Positions 22,617-31,031 of a stretch of DNA of 40,054 nt are shown one piece after another. The stretch lies in assembly GCF_004137765.1 (NCBI RefSeq), contig NZ_NOIS01000006.1, forward strand, positions 1-40,054. Reading direction: 5' to 3'. A program made the position numbers and the translations under genes. The notes under the pieces were generated by a model. That model ran no database searches and was not told the DNA's origin. It saw only the letters and a list, made by a program, of their open reading frames with translations. Source of the stretch: Rothia uropygialis (lineage in GTDB: Bacteria > Actinomycetota > Actinomycetes > Actinomycetales > Micrococcaceae). Each line of letters starts with the position of its first letter. The stretch's first letter is position 1.

Positions 22617-23918
22617 CTACACCAGCTCGCTTTCCTCCAGTACGTCCGTCACCAAATCCGCTATCTCGGAGCGCTCGGATCTGTTCAGGGTGATGTGGCC
22701 GAATAGGCGATGCCCCTTGAGCCGGTCGATCACGGCGGTGATGCCGTCGTGACGGCCGACGCGCAGGTTGTCGCTCTGGGCGACGTCGTGGGTCAGTACC
22801 ACCCGGGAATTCTCCCCAAGCCGAGAAAGTACGGTGAGCAGAACCGTTCGTTCCAAGGACTGTGCCTCGTCGACGATCACAAACGTGTCATGAAGTGAAC
22901 GACCCCGGATGTGGGTCAGGGGCAGGACTTCCAGCATGTCCCGTTCCACGACCTCGTCCACAACGTTCTTGCTGACCAGAGCGCCCAGAGTATCGAATAC
23001 GGCCTCGGCCCAGGGATTCATTTTGTCTCCTTCCGAGCCCGGTAAGTATCCGAGATTCTGCCCGCCGACGGCATACAACGGACGGAACACCGTGATTTTC
23101 TGGTGGGTGCCCTTCTCCAGGACAGCCTCGAGCCCGGCCATGAGAGCCAGCGCCGATTTTCCCGTGCCGGCGCGCCCGCCCAGGCTCACAATGCCCACCG
23201 ATTCGTCGAGCAGCATGTCGATCGCGATGCGTTGCTCCGCCGAACGCCCACCGACGCCGAAAGCCTGCTGGTCACCATGGATCAAGGCGATGGTTTCCGG
23301 GCCCACGACACGACCCAGCGCCGACCCCTTGGGGGAGGCGAGGATCAGCCCCGTGTTCATCACTTCCGCGGCAACTCTGTCGCTCTGGAGCGATCCGGAT
23401 TCGTACAGTTGGTCGATCTCTTCATCATCGAGGTAGATCTCGGACAGACCCGTGAAACCCGAGTCCATAGCCTGCTCTGCCAAATACTGTTCCGCCGCCA
23501 GCCCGATCGCGGCGGCTTTCACTCGCATCGGAACATCCTTGGTCACCACGACGACGTCCGCTCCTTCCGCCTGCAGGTTGCGGGCGACCGCGATGACCCG
23601 TGTGTCGTTCTCGGATCGATCGAAAGCCACGGGCAACTGGCACGTGGCCACGTGATTGAGTTCAATGCGCAGGGTCCCACCGGCATCCCCGACCGGGATG
23701 TCACGGTCCAATCGTCCGTATTCATCGCGGAGATCGTCCAGAATCCTGAGGGCTTTGCGTGCCGTATAGCCCAGCTCCGGGTGGTGCCGTTTCCCCTCGA
23801 GCTCCGAGACAACCACGAGCGGAATCACGACCTCGTGCTCGTCAAACCGCAACATTGCTCTCGAATCAGAGAGAAGGACCGAGGTATCAAGAACATAAGT
23901 GGTGATGGACGAGCTCAC
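22617..23918 (-). CDS. phoH2: PIN-PhoH fusion ATPase/RNase (PhoH2 type)
   Basis: A 433-residue two-domain protein. Residues 1 to about 145 form a PIN nuclease domain ([19 protein letters not shown], then [11 protein letters not shown] and [12 protein letters not shown] with the acidic residues). The PhoH ATPase domain follows, with Walker [29 protein letters not shown] and Walker B VIVDEAQS. From the literature on PhoH2, this architecture unwinds and cuts RNA in an ATP-dependent manner. It is monocistronic here and unrelated to its neighbours; the length is normal. Confidence 0.93.
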   Translation of the reverse strand: MSSSITTYVLDTSVLLSDSRAMLRFDEHEVVIPLVVVSELEGKRHHPELGYTARKALRILDDLRDEYGRLDRDIPVGDAGGTLRIELNHVATCQLPVAFDRSENDTRVIAVARNLQAEGADVVVVTKDVPMRVKAAAIGLAAEQYLAEQAMDSGFTGLSEIYLDDEEIDQLYESGSLQSDRVAAEVMNTGLILASPKGSALGRVVGPETIALIHGDQQAFGVGGRSAEQRIAIDMLLDESVGIVSLGGRAGTGKSALALMAGLEAVLEKGTHQKITVFRPLYAVGGQNLGYLPGSEGDKMNPWAEAVFDTLGALVSKNVVDEVVERDMLEVLPLTHIRGRSLHDTFVIVDEAQSLERTVLLTVLSRLGENSRVVLTHDVAQSDNLRVGRHDGITAVIDRLKGHRLFGHITLNRSERSEIADLVTDVLEESELV

Positions 23919-24247
23919 GGTGAGTTCCCCTTCGACGTCGTCAACGGGGTGCCTGCGGCGATCGGCCTCTCACTTTCTTTGTCGAGGCCGAAACCCCGAG
24001 CCGGCGCGTGCCGACTACTCTCAACCTAGGGTCCGGCAAGCGCGCAGGGGGTTCACAACACCCCTGAAGGCGGTGACGATTGCGTGAATGGACGATGAAT
24101 CCCGACGCCGTGTTCCCACGGGCGTTCAGGTTTCCGGAAGCGGGAAATATCCGGTAGCCGACTATGATCCACCTCTCAGCGAATGTATTCTGAGGCGATC
24201 AATTGCATGGGGCAATCTCACCGCGCACCGGAGAAGGGGAATGCAGA
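23919..24247. other. Divergent intergenic region (phoH2 / MHS transporter)
   Basis: A 329-bp spacer with no gene I can support; frames seen here are extensions or shadows of the flanking genes. A TATGAT-like -10 near 24163-24168 on the plus strand could serve the transporter, but no matching -35 was found. Confidence 0.4.
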
Positions 24248-25627
24248 ATGGCGTCGTACCGACCAGAAGAAGTTCAGGAGGATCGACCTGCCTCGACGTG
24301 GCATACCGTCAAGTCGATTCTCGCCGCATCCAGCGGAAACCTCGTGGAATGGTTCGACTTCTACGTCTACTCCTTCTTCAGCGTCTACTTCGCCCAACAG
24401 TTCTTCGCGAATGCCGGTGAAACCGGGGCATTCATGAGCACGGCCGGCGTATTCTTTGTCGGATTCCTGATGCGCCCTCTCGGCGGTTACATTTTCGGTC
24501 GGGTCTCCGACCGATATGGGCGCAAGGCATCCATGCTGTCGTCGATCCTCCTCATGTGCGCCGGCTCATTGGGTATGGCAGTTCTTCCGACCGCCGAAAC
24601 CGTGGGAGCACTGGCGCCCGTTCTGCTGACGGTCGTCCGTTGTGTCCAAGGGATCTCAGTCGGCGGTGAGTACGGTTCGACGGCGACTTTCATGTCCGAG
24701 GTCGCGACCTCCGGCAAACGTGGTTTCTTCTCGTCCTTCCAGTACGTGACCCTTGTGGGCGGGCAGCTGCTGGCAAGTCTGCTCGCGGTGATCATGACCC
24801 ACACCATGGGCGATGACAAGATCAGTGCGGGCTGGTGGCGACTGCCCTTCGTGATCGGTGCAGCGGCCGCGATCGTCTCGCTTTGGCTTCGGTCGGGTCT
24901 GACCGAGACGACGTCGTCTTCCGACCGCAATGCCGCGGGGTCCGGAAGCCTGCTCGAGGTATTCCGCCACCCGCGAGCCTTCTGGGTGGTTTTCGGTATC
25001 ACGAGCATCGGCTCGCTGGTCTTCTATGTATTCACGACGTACATGCAGAAATACCTGATTAACACCAACGGCTTCGAAAAGGGGCAGGCCGCCGACACGA
25101 TGACGATCTGCCTCTTGCTCTTTATCATCATGCAGCCTCTTGCGGGCGCGCTCTCGGACAAGATCGGGCGCAAGAATTCCATGCTGATCTTCGGGATCGC
25201 CATGGTCGTTCTGCCGGTCCCGCTGCTGACCCTGATCGGCTCTCAAAGCTCCATCTTCATGTCCGGCGTATTCATCGTGATCGCCATGATCTTCGTCAGC
25301 CTGTACACCTCGATCTCGGGCGTCGTGAAAGCGGAGATGTTCCCGGCACATATCCGTGGGCTCGGCGTCGGATTCACTTACGCGATCGCCAACTCGTTGT
25401 TCGGCGGTTCGGCCGAGTACGTCGCCCTGTTCATGAAAGACCACGGGTTCGCCGGGGTCTTCCCTTGGTACGTGGTCGTCATGGCCGTGCTCGGTTTGAT
25501 CGCAGTGATTGCGATGCACGACAACCGTAAGCATTCGACCCTCGAGAACCCCGAGGGCAGCGCCTACGCGGCTCCCTCGCGGCGCACGGAGGACGCCGTG
25601 AAGTCGGGCGGCTCCCGGGAGCCCTGA
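24248..25627 (+). CDS. MHS-family MFS symporter (KgtP/ShiA-like)
   Basis: A 459-residue, 12-helix proton symporter. Helix 1 reads AASSGNLVEWFDFYVYSFFS, the 2-3 loop RPLGGYIFGRVSDRYGRK and helix 4 RCVQGISVGGEYGSTATFMS, with RRT-like basic residues at the C-terminus. The first-helix sequence is closest, from memory, to alpha-ketoglutarate permease KgtP and related dicarboxylate or shikimate carriers. The frame opens at 24203, but ATG 24248 follows AAGGGGA at suitable spacing. It stands alone between phoH2 and the NUDIX-HAD gene, so the context gives no substrate. Confidence 0.9.
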   Translation: MASYRPEEVQEDRPASTWHTVKSILAASSGNLVEWFDFYVYSFFSVYFAQQFFANAGETGAFMSTAGVFFVGFLMRPLGGYIFGRVSDRYGRKASMLSSILLMCAGSLGMAVLPTAETVGALAPVLLTVVRCVQGISVGGEYGSTATFMSEVATSGKRGFFSSFQYVTLVGGQLLASLLAVIMTHTMGDDKISAGWWRLPFVIGAAAAIVSLWLRSGLTETTSSSDRNAAGSGSLLEVFRHPRAFWVVFGITSIGSLVFYVFTTYMQKYLINTNGFEKGQAADTMTICLLLFIIMQPLAGALSDKIGRKNSMLIFGIAMVVLPVPLLTLIGSQSSIFMSGVFIVIAMIFVSLYTSISGVVKAEMFPAHIRGLGVGFTYAIANSLFGGSAEYVALFMKDHGFAGVFPWYVVVMAVLGLIAVIAMHDNRKHSTLENPEGSAYAAPSRRTEDAVKSGGSREP

Positions 25628-25721
25628 TCGAGGGCGGGGCAGGCGGAGCCGCACGTCATCGGGGCCCGCATCGGTGCATCCGATATAGCCTGGGCAGGAC
25701 CCCACCGAAAGGATCGCGTCC

Positions 25722-26771
25722 GTGAAACTCATTGACAAGCTCGCGTGGATCAACATCGTCGACGGACGACTCCTCGTCGCTCGTTCTCACGGGCAGAAGG
25801 CCTTTTACTTACCCGGTGGCAAGCGGGAACAAGGGGAAGACGACGCCGACGCCCTCGCGCGCGAGATCGAGGAGGAATTGGCCGTCCGGATCGTCAAGAA
25901 TGGGATTCGCCGTGTGGCCACCCACGAGGCCGAGGCCCACGGAAAGCCCGGAACCACGGTTCGGCTGACGTGCTACGGCGCGGAACACGAAGGGAATATC
26001 ATCCCCTCGTCCGAGATCGAGGAGATCACCTGGGTCACTGCGGTCGACGGTGGTCTGCTCTCGGAGGGGGCGCGCGGCGTCGTCGAGGGCCTGGCCGCTC
26101 AGGGCCTGGTGCGGCGGGAAAGCCCGGAGCCACGAGCGATTCTGTTCGACCTGGATGACACTCTGGTGCAGACCAGGGCGGTCAAGTGGAAGCACCATCA
26201 GGAGGTAGCCAGACGTTTTTACGGAATCGACCTGACCGAAGATGCGCTTTCCGAAGCCTGGGGCATGCCCTTCGACGCCATGATTGCCCGGTTGTACCAA
26301 GATTCCGCCCCCGTCGACCAGATGCGCGCGGATAATCAGTCCATTGCCGCGGACTATCTCAAAACCGAGGTTGACGGCGCCGTACGCACGGTCACGGCTC
26401 TGCTGGACCGCGGCCTTCAGGTCGGCGTAGTGACTTCCACGAACACCGAGTTCGCGGTGGCTGACCTCGAGCGCCTAGGATTCCCCACGCACCGTCTCCT
26501 CGGGATCCAAGGGGCGGATCGTTCTAGCTTCCACAAACCCGACGGGCGCGTCTTCAGCGACCTGTTGTCCTTGCTCTCGGGGAAAGGCATTGGCGCCTCG
26601 GAAACCGTGTACGTGGGCGATTCACTGGCCGACCGGACGGCGGCCCTCGCGGCCGGCCTCGACTACATCGGTATCGAATCGGATCTACCCAGGGATGCCG
26701 CCCCTGAAGGTCACCGGCCGCAGGTTTTGCCGACCGTGGCCGACGTGGCCTTGGCCCTCAGGGAATACTGA
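25722..26771 (+). CDS. NUDIX hydrolase-HAD phosphatase fusion
   Basis: A 349-residue protein with two hydrolase domains. Residues 1 to about 130 are NUDIX: the box fits GX5EX7REUXEEXGU from Gly33, Glu39, Arg47-Glu48 and Glu51-Glu52, except that the Gly is replaced by Ala54. Residues from about 138 form a HAD domain: motif I LFDLDDTLV (Asp143, Asp145), a cap, motif II VVTSTNTE, motif III Lys near HKPDGRVF and motif IV VYVGDSLADR. A diphosphate-then-monophosphate clean-up is plausible. The start is GTG 25722 behind AAAGGA. Two unfused partners are the usual arrangement; the fusion is unusual to my knowledge. Confidence 0.87.
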   Translation: MKLIDKLAWINIVDGRLLVARSHGQKAFYLPGGKREQGEDDADALAREIEEELAVRIVKNGIRRVATHEAEAHGKPGTTVRLTCYGAEHEGNIIPSSEIEEITWVTAVDGGLLSEGARGVVEGLAAQGLVRRESPEPRAILFDLDDTLVQTRAVKWKHHQEVARRFYGIDLTEDALSEAWGMPFDAMIARLYQDSAPVDQMRADNQSIAADYLKTEVDGAVRTVTALLDRGLQVGVVTSTNTEFAVADLERLGFPTHRLLGIQGADRSSFHKPDGRVFSDLLSLLSGKGIGASETVYVGDSLADRTAALAAGLDYIGIESDLPRDAAPEGHRPQVLPTVADVALALREY

Positions 26772-26838
26772 ATTCGCTTCAACTTTTCGCTCGTCATCTG
26801 AAACGATCAACTTGGTCAGAGCTACCCGAGGAGACAAC

Positions 26839-27735
26839 ATGAGAGCGCCAGAGAATAATCCCGGAGGAACAATCGACCTGAACGGTCGGAGGTTATCCCG
26901 CATGGGCTACGGAATGGGCAGCTTGGGGCGCGCCAGCGATTCGTCGGACGAACGGCAGGAATCCGTGGGTCTCTTGCATCGAGCCTTGGAACTCGGTGTT
27001 CAGATGTTCGATACGGCTCATTTCTATGGCGCGGGCCATTCCAACGCCTTGCTGGCGGAAGCGTTCGCCGATCGGCGCGATGACGTGTTCCTCGCTACCA
27101 AAGTTGGGGCGCGTGTGGTGACGGGTGGGAAGGTTCCCATGGCCGCGGCACAAAAGCCCAGAGAATTGAGGGAGTCGGTGGAGGCGAATCTCGAGTCTCT
27201 GAGGACGGACTACCTGGACCTCGTGTACATGCGCCGCATGGATTTCAAACCGGGCCTGGTCGTGGGGGAGGATCAGTTAGTTCCTCTGGAAGACCAACTG
27301 GCCGAACTCATCTCGTTGCGCGAGGAAGGCAAGATCCGCGGCATCGGCCTGAGTCACGTGAGACCGGAGCAAGTGGAGTCGGCGTTGCCCGCCGGAATCC
27401 TCGCGGTGCAGAACATCTACAACTTGCTTGACCGACACGACGAACCGCTCTTGCAGCTGACCCGTGCCCACGGTGCGGCTTGGATTCCCTATTTCCCCCT
27501 CGGTGGAGGCGGCGAATTCTTCGGGTTGCCTCGCGTGACGGAAGACGAGGGGGTCGTCGACGTGGCACGCGAGTTGGGGGCGACACCTCAGCAAGTGGGT
27601 CTCGCATGGCTCCTGGCCCGCTCTTCCAACACCATGGTCATTTCTGGAACCAGTTCCGTCGAACATCTCGAGGAAAATCTCGCCGCCGGGGCCCTCGCCC
27701 TTTCCCCCGAAATGCTGGAACGTCTCGAAGGTTAA
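26839..27735 (+). CDS. YdbC/PdxI-like aldo-keto reductase
   Basis: A 298-residue (beta/alpha)8 NADPH-dependent oxidoreductase. MFDTAHFYGAGHSN supplies the catalytic Asp and Tyr and FLATKVGAR the Lys. The usual catalytic His in the LxxHxxD segment is replaced: YLDLVYMRRMD. E. coli YdbC (PdxI, pyridoxal reductase) shows the same departure, and the segments VQNIYNLLDRHD, PYFPLGGGG, ATPQQVGLAWLLARS and SGTSSVEHLEENLAA match that subfamily from memory. A role in vitamin B6 salvage is therefore possible. The start ATG 26839 has GAGGAG 5 nt upstream; the frame overlapping the preceding gene is spurious. Confidence 0.88.
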   Translation: MRAPENNPGGTIDLNGRRLSRMGYGMGSLGRASDSSDERQESVGLLHRALELGVQMFDTAHFYGAGHSNALLAEAFADRRDDVFLATKVGARVVTGGKVPMAAAQKPRELRESVEANLESLRTDYLDLVYMRRMDFKPGLVVGEDQLVPLEDQLAELISLREEGKIRGIGLSHVRPEQVESALPAGILAVQNIYNLLDRHDEPLLQLTRAHGAAWIPYFPLGGGGEFFGLPRVTEDEGVVDVARELGATPQQVGLAWLLARSSNTMVISGTSSVEHLEENLAAGALALSPEMLERLEG

Positions 27736-27745
27736 GCCACGAACA

Positions 27746-27831
27746 AGGGCCAGGGCCTCGGAGAGATCCTACGGTGGCGAGGGCTCAAACGCCGCGTCGG
27801 CACCGTAGGATCCTCACAAGGTCCTGGCCCT
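27746..27831. repeat. Nested inverted repeat between convergent genes
   Basis: The outer arms at 27746-27758 and 27819-27831 pair over 13 bp with one G-U. The inner arms GATCCTACGGTG (27765-27776) and CACCGTAGGATC (27801-27812) pair perfectly over 12 bp, with a 24-nt loop. The 86-bp element fills most of the 115-bp gap between the aldo-keto reductase and MHS transporter stop codons. It lacks a T-tract. It may be a factor-independent bidirectional terminator, or a small interspersed repeat element. Confidence 0.6.
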
Positions 27832-27850
27832 GGTGGAACGTCCGGAAGCT

Positions 27851-29308
27851 TTAGCTCCGGGCTTTCTCCAGGTCGTATTCGTGGTTGAGGTCGGCGACGT
27901 GCTCGCGAGCCTCGGGCTTGGACTCCGCCGAGGGCGTCGAGCCCCACAGCGGGCGGCCGTTGCTCTCCGGAGTGAAGTAGACCGCGACCAATCCGATCAC
28001 ACCGGCTCCCATGAGGTAGTAGGCGGGCCACATCAGGTTTCCAGAACTGCCGACCAGCCAGTTCATGACGGTCGAGGTCGTTCCGCCGAACAGGGAGATC
28101 GAAATGTTGAATGCAATCGACAAGGCGCCTGCACGCACGAGGGTCGGGAACAGCGACGGCAGTGTCGAGGGCATCGTGGCACTGAAGCAAATGAGGCTGA
28201 GCCCCATGATAATCAGGCCGATCAGAACCGTAAGGTCGCTGTGACCCCGGATCAGAAGGACTGACGGGATCGAGAGCAAGATCAGTGCGAGAGAACCGGC
28301 TACGATGACCGCCTTGCGGCCCACCCGGTCCGAGAGTTTGCCCAGCATCGGAATGGTGACCAGCAGGATCGCCATGACGATGATCTGAAGGATCTGCGAG
28401 GTGAGCTCGGAAACACCACCGCTGCCCTGGATCTCCTTGACGGAATCGAAGTACGTGGGAATGTACGAGGTCAGCATGTAGTTGGTGATGTTCCAGGCGA
28501 GAACCAGACCGACGCAGAGGAGCATCGACGGCCACAACTTGAAAATGTTCTTGAACTCATGGCCCTTCTGACCCTCTTGCTTGCTGGACTTTTCCGTCTT
28601 CTCCGCTTCCTTTTCGAGCTGAAGATAGGCGGGAGTGTCCGCGAGCTTGGAACGAAGGTAAACGCCGATGAAGCCGAGCGGAAGCGCGACGAAGAACGGC
28701 AGGCGCCAGCCCCAACTGAGCATCTGGTCGTCGGTCAGCACGCCAGTCATGACAGTCGCGATGGTGGCGCCGAGGAGGTAGCCGGCAAAAGTGCCGACCT
28801 CGAGGAGAGAGCCGAAGAATCCACGACGCCGGTCGGGAGCGTACTCGGCGATGAACGTCATCGCGTTTCCGTACTCACCACCCGTGGAGAAGCCCTGCAA
28901 AAGGCGGCACGCGAGGAGCAAGAACGGGGCCCACAGGCCCACGGTCGCGTATCCCGGCAAGACGCCGATGGCGAAGGTTCCCAGGGCCATCATAATCATG
29001 GTCATGGCCAAAACCTTGTTGCGGCCGATTTTGTCCGACAGCGGACCGAAAACCATCCCTCCGATCGGGCGGACCAAGAAGGCCACGGCGAACAGTGCCG
29101 CGGTGATGACCTTGCCGATCGCGCCGTCAAGATCGGGAAGGAAGACCTTCTCGATAGTGACCTGGAGGTACGCGTAGACACCGAAGTCGTACCACTCGGT
29201 GATGTTGCCGATGGCGGCCGCTCCGATAGCGCGCTTGATGATATTCGGCTTGGTGACCGTGACTTCGTCGACGCTCCAGCGCCGACGAACGTTCTCGGGT
29301 CCAAACAT
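27851..29308 (-). CDS. MHS-family MFS symporter (ProP-like)
   Basis: A 485-residue, 12-helix symporter. Helix 1 is AIGNITEWYDFGVYAYL, the 2-3 loop RPIGGMVFGPLSDKIGRNK and helix 4 RLLQGFSTGGEYGNAMTFI with the following APDRRRGFFGS, all MHS-type and nearest to ProP (proline/betaine:H+ symporter) by recall. The central loop is highly charged (EKEAEKTEKSSKQEGQK), and the C-terminal tail is acidic and basic (DLNHEYDLEKARS). ProP responds to osmolarity through its C-terminal tail, but the coiled coil typical of E. coli ProP is not evident. A palindrome lies 19 bp upstream of the start. Confidence 0.92.
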   Translation of the reverse strand: MFGPENVRRRWSVDEVTVTKPNIIKRAIGAAAIGNITEWYDFGVYAYLQVTIEKVFLPDLDGAIGKVITAALFAVAFLVRPIGGMVFGPLSDKIGRNKVLAMTMIMMALGTFAIGVLPGYATVGLWAPFLLLACRLLQGFSTGGEYGNAMTFIAEYAPDRRRGFFGSLLEVGTFAGYLLGATIATVMTGVLTDDQMLSWGWRLPFFVALPLGFIGVYLRSKLADTPAYLQLEKEAEKTEKSSKQEGQKGHEFKNIFKLWPSMLLCVGLVLAWNITNYMLTSYIPTYFDSVKEIQGSGGVSELTSQILQIIVMAILLVTIPMLGKLSDRVGRKAVIVAGSLALILLSIPSVLLIRGHSDLTVLIGLIIMGLSLICFSATMPSTLPSLFPTLVRAGALSIAFNISISLFGGTTSTVMNWLVGSSGNLMWPAYYLMGAGVIGLVAVYFTPESNGRPLWGSTPSAESKPEAREHVADLNHEYDLEKARS

Positions 29309-29680
29309 GTCTTACAACCTTCCATAAAGGGCAATTGCCCTGGCTCAAGGTGCGTAGCCGGGCTCAAATTGAATGCTGATAGCCGACACTACAACTCATT
29401 GGAACGCTATGTACCAGGTGCGCGTCGTCAATCCGAGGCCCGGAGGTCCTTTGTCTCCCCTTCTTATCTGGTGACGCAACAGCAGATGAGAGGCCACGCA
29501 TGTGGCGCCAGCCACTGATCAGCGTGCTTGTTATCTGTGTGCAAACTCATCAAAATTTTCCTCTTGGGCCACCCTGAGATGCAAGGGCGCCAGGAATTCA
29601 CCCAAAATATATTCCCATGCGATGTGATCTGGGTCTAGTCTCGGACCTATAACCGACGCAGCCCTCACAAGGAGCTCACC
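29309..29680. other. Divergent intergenic region (MHS transporter / YegP-like)
   Basis: This 372-bp spacer lacks a supportable gene. It contains the palindrome at 29328-29341 next to the transporter start. On the YegP side it has a possible -10 TATAAC at 29648-29653. The centre is visibly less GC-rich than the flanks. Confidence 0.4.
29328..29341. promoter_or_regulatory. 14-bp palindrome upstream of the MHS transporter
   Basis: AGGGCAATTGCCCT is a perfect palindrome whose near edge is 19 bp from the transporter start codon on the minus strand. The placement suits an operator or a hairpin overlapping the leader. No regulator gene is adjacent. Confidence 0.4.
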
Positions 29681-29869
29681 ATGGCAGGGAAATTCGAGAT
29701 CTACGAGGGCAAAGCAGGCAAATTCCGCTTTCGTCTGAAGGCAGGCAACGGTGAAGTCGTCGCTTCAGGCCAAGGATACGGGTCCCTCGCCTCGGTCAAG
29801 AAGGGGGTTGCAGCCGTGCAGCGTGCTGCAGAAGGCGCGACCGTGACCCACCTCGACAAAGAAGACTGA
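29681..29869 (+). CDS. YegP-like DUF1508 small protein
   Basis: Sixty-two residues: FEIYEGKAGKFRFRLKAGNG with EVVASGQGYGSLASVKKGVA is the single DUF1508 repeat; the E. coli YegP has two. The basic character suggests nucleic-acid or ribosome contact, but the function is not established. The strong ribosome site AAGGAG is 7 nt from ATG. A hairpin follows at 29887-29925. It is a single-gene unit. Confidence 0.85.
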   Translation: MAGKFEIYEGKAGKFRFRLKAGNGEVVASGQGYGSLASVKKGVAAVQRAAEGATVTHLDKED

Positions 29870-29886
29870 GACTACTTGATCCACAC

Positions 29887-29925
29887 ATCCCGATGGTGCC
29901 GCAGGACTGGACGTGCCATCGGGAT
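29887..29925 (+). terminator. Hairpin downstream of the YegP-like gene
   Basis: ATCCCGATGG (29887-29896) pairs perfectly with CCATCGGGAT (29916-29925), and further pairs with wobble extend inward. It begins 17 bp after the stop codon. The sequence after it (CCTGTCGTG) is not T-rich, so termination may rely on the stem alone. Confidence 0.5.
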
Positions 29926-29997
29926 CCTGTCGTGATCAAGGATCGCCGCAATATTCGTCAACCCGTTCACCTGAAGGTCCGCGCTCACTAAGATCAA

Positions 29998-30026
29998 GGT
30001 GTGCCTGAGGCCGGCTCAGACACACC
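29998..30026 (+). promoter_or_regulatory. Leader hairpin upstream of the TRIC-type channel gene
   Basis: GGTGTG-C-CTGAG (29998-30009) pairs with CTCAG-A-CACACC (30015-30026): eleven pairs with one mismatch and a 5-nt loop. It ends 24 nt before the GTG start at 30051. It may be a regulatory leader or a terminator from the left. Confidence 0.35.
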
Positions 30027-30050
30027 GTGTCGGGAAGCAGGTGACCCAGG

Positions 30051-30848
30051 GTGACCGATTGGGATCCGAGTATCTGGTTCCGGGCCGTCGACGTTTCGGC
30101 TGTCCTGGCAAATGGCCTCCTGGGTGGAGCGCTCGCGCGAGCGTTCAGGTTCGACGTCGTCGGGTTCGCGATGCTCGCCATCGTCACGGGCATGGGTGGC
30201 GGCTTGATCCGCGATGTCCTCCTGAACACCGGATTCCCGATAGCGTTGACGGACAGCGGATACTGGATTGCGGCAATAGTGGCCTCGATCCTTGCGTACA
30301 CGATTGATCTCGGCGCCAGGTGGGCAGACCGTGCCCTGATCGTTGTCGACTTCATTGGCATGGGTTGCTGGGCCGCCACGGGAACATCCAAATCCCTCAT
30401 GCTCGGTCTGCATTGGATTCCCTCCGTGATGCTCGGGGTCACTACAGCAGTGGGTGGAGGAGTGATTCGCGACGTCATGGTCAATCGCATCCCTTCCATA
30501 TTCGGCGGCAGCTCCCTTTACGCGACGATTGCACTCTTCGGCGGCCTAGAGATGGCGTTTTTCTCGGAAGTCCTGCACCGTCCCAACTTGGGGATGCTGG
30601 TGTCCATTCTGACGTGCGGCACGGTGGGAGTCCTGGCCCGATGGCGCAACTGGCGCCTTCCGGAGCCCATTGAGCTCAAGGTGCCTCGCCCGCGCCTCAA
30701 ATTCTCGTTTGCCTCCCGCCCCCGCTCGCAACGGCTGGAAGGCTGGGCGCCCGGTCAACCTCTGACGGAGAACCTCGAGGCCATCACGGAGGAGCAGGTC
30801 CGGGCTCATCGGGAAAAGAAGAGGCGTCGTTTCCGGCGTCGTCGATGA
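30051..30848 (+). CDS. TRIC-type cation channel (UPF0126) family membrane protein
   Basis: A 265-residue membrane protein with the UPF0126/TRIC repeat: two copies of the glycine-rich motif, VTGMGGGLIRDVLLN and TTAVGGGVIRDVMVNRIPSIF, about 90 residues apart, each followed by hydrophobic helices (about seven in total). Bacterial TRIC homologues form homotrimeric potassium-permeable channels; the same family has also been linked to glycine transport. The C-terminal 70 residues are a basic cytosolic tail ending KKRRRFRRRR, longer than usual. The start is GTG 30051, with a GGAAGCAGG-like site. A hairpin lies in the leader. Confidence 0.88.
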   Translation: MTDWDPSIWFRAVDVSAVLANGLLGGALARAFRFDVVGFAMLAIVTGMGGGLIRDVLLNTGFPIALTDSGYWIAAIVASILAYTIDLGARWADRALIVVDFIGMGCWAATGTSKSLMLGLHWIPSVMLGVTTAVGGGVIRDVMVNRIPSIFGGSSLYATIALFGGLEMAFFSEVLHRPNLGMLVSILTCGTVGVLARWRNWRLPEPIELKVPRPRLKFSFASRPRSQRLEGWAPGQPLTENLEAITEEQVRAHREKKRRRFRRRR

Positions 30849-31031
30849 TCCGGCACCCGGCCGTCCCGCATGGTTGGACCCGACGATTCGACCGAGTGCC
30901 CACGCCAACGACGCCGATCCCAACTCCTCGGAATGGTGCTGAGACGCTCCACCCGTGATGAGCGCGCGTCTCGTGCTTCTTCCCATGAGTAGCATTGCCG
31001 AAAAGAGTAACTTACGTCATAGGCAGGGGAT

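Noticed and set aside
24656-25756. Minus-strand frame of 366 codons opposite an MHS transporter
   Set aside because: It is rich in His, Arg, Asp and Gly in the manner of a reversed membrane-protein gene; the plus strand holds the real symporter.
28559-29518. Plus-strand frame of 319 codons opposite the ProP-like gene
   Set aside because: Antisense to a clear MHS transporter; charged low-complexity composition.
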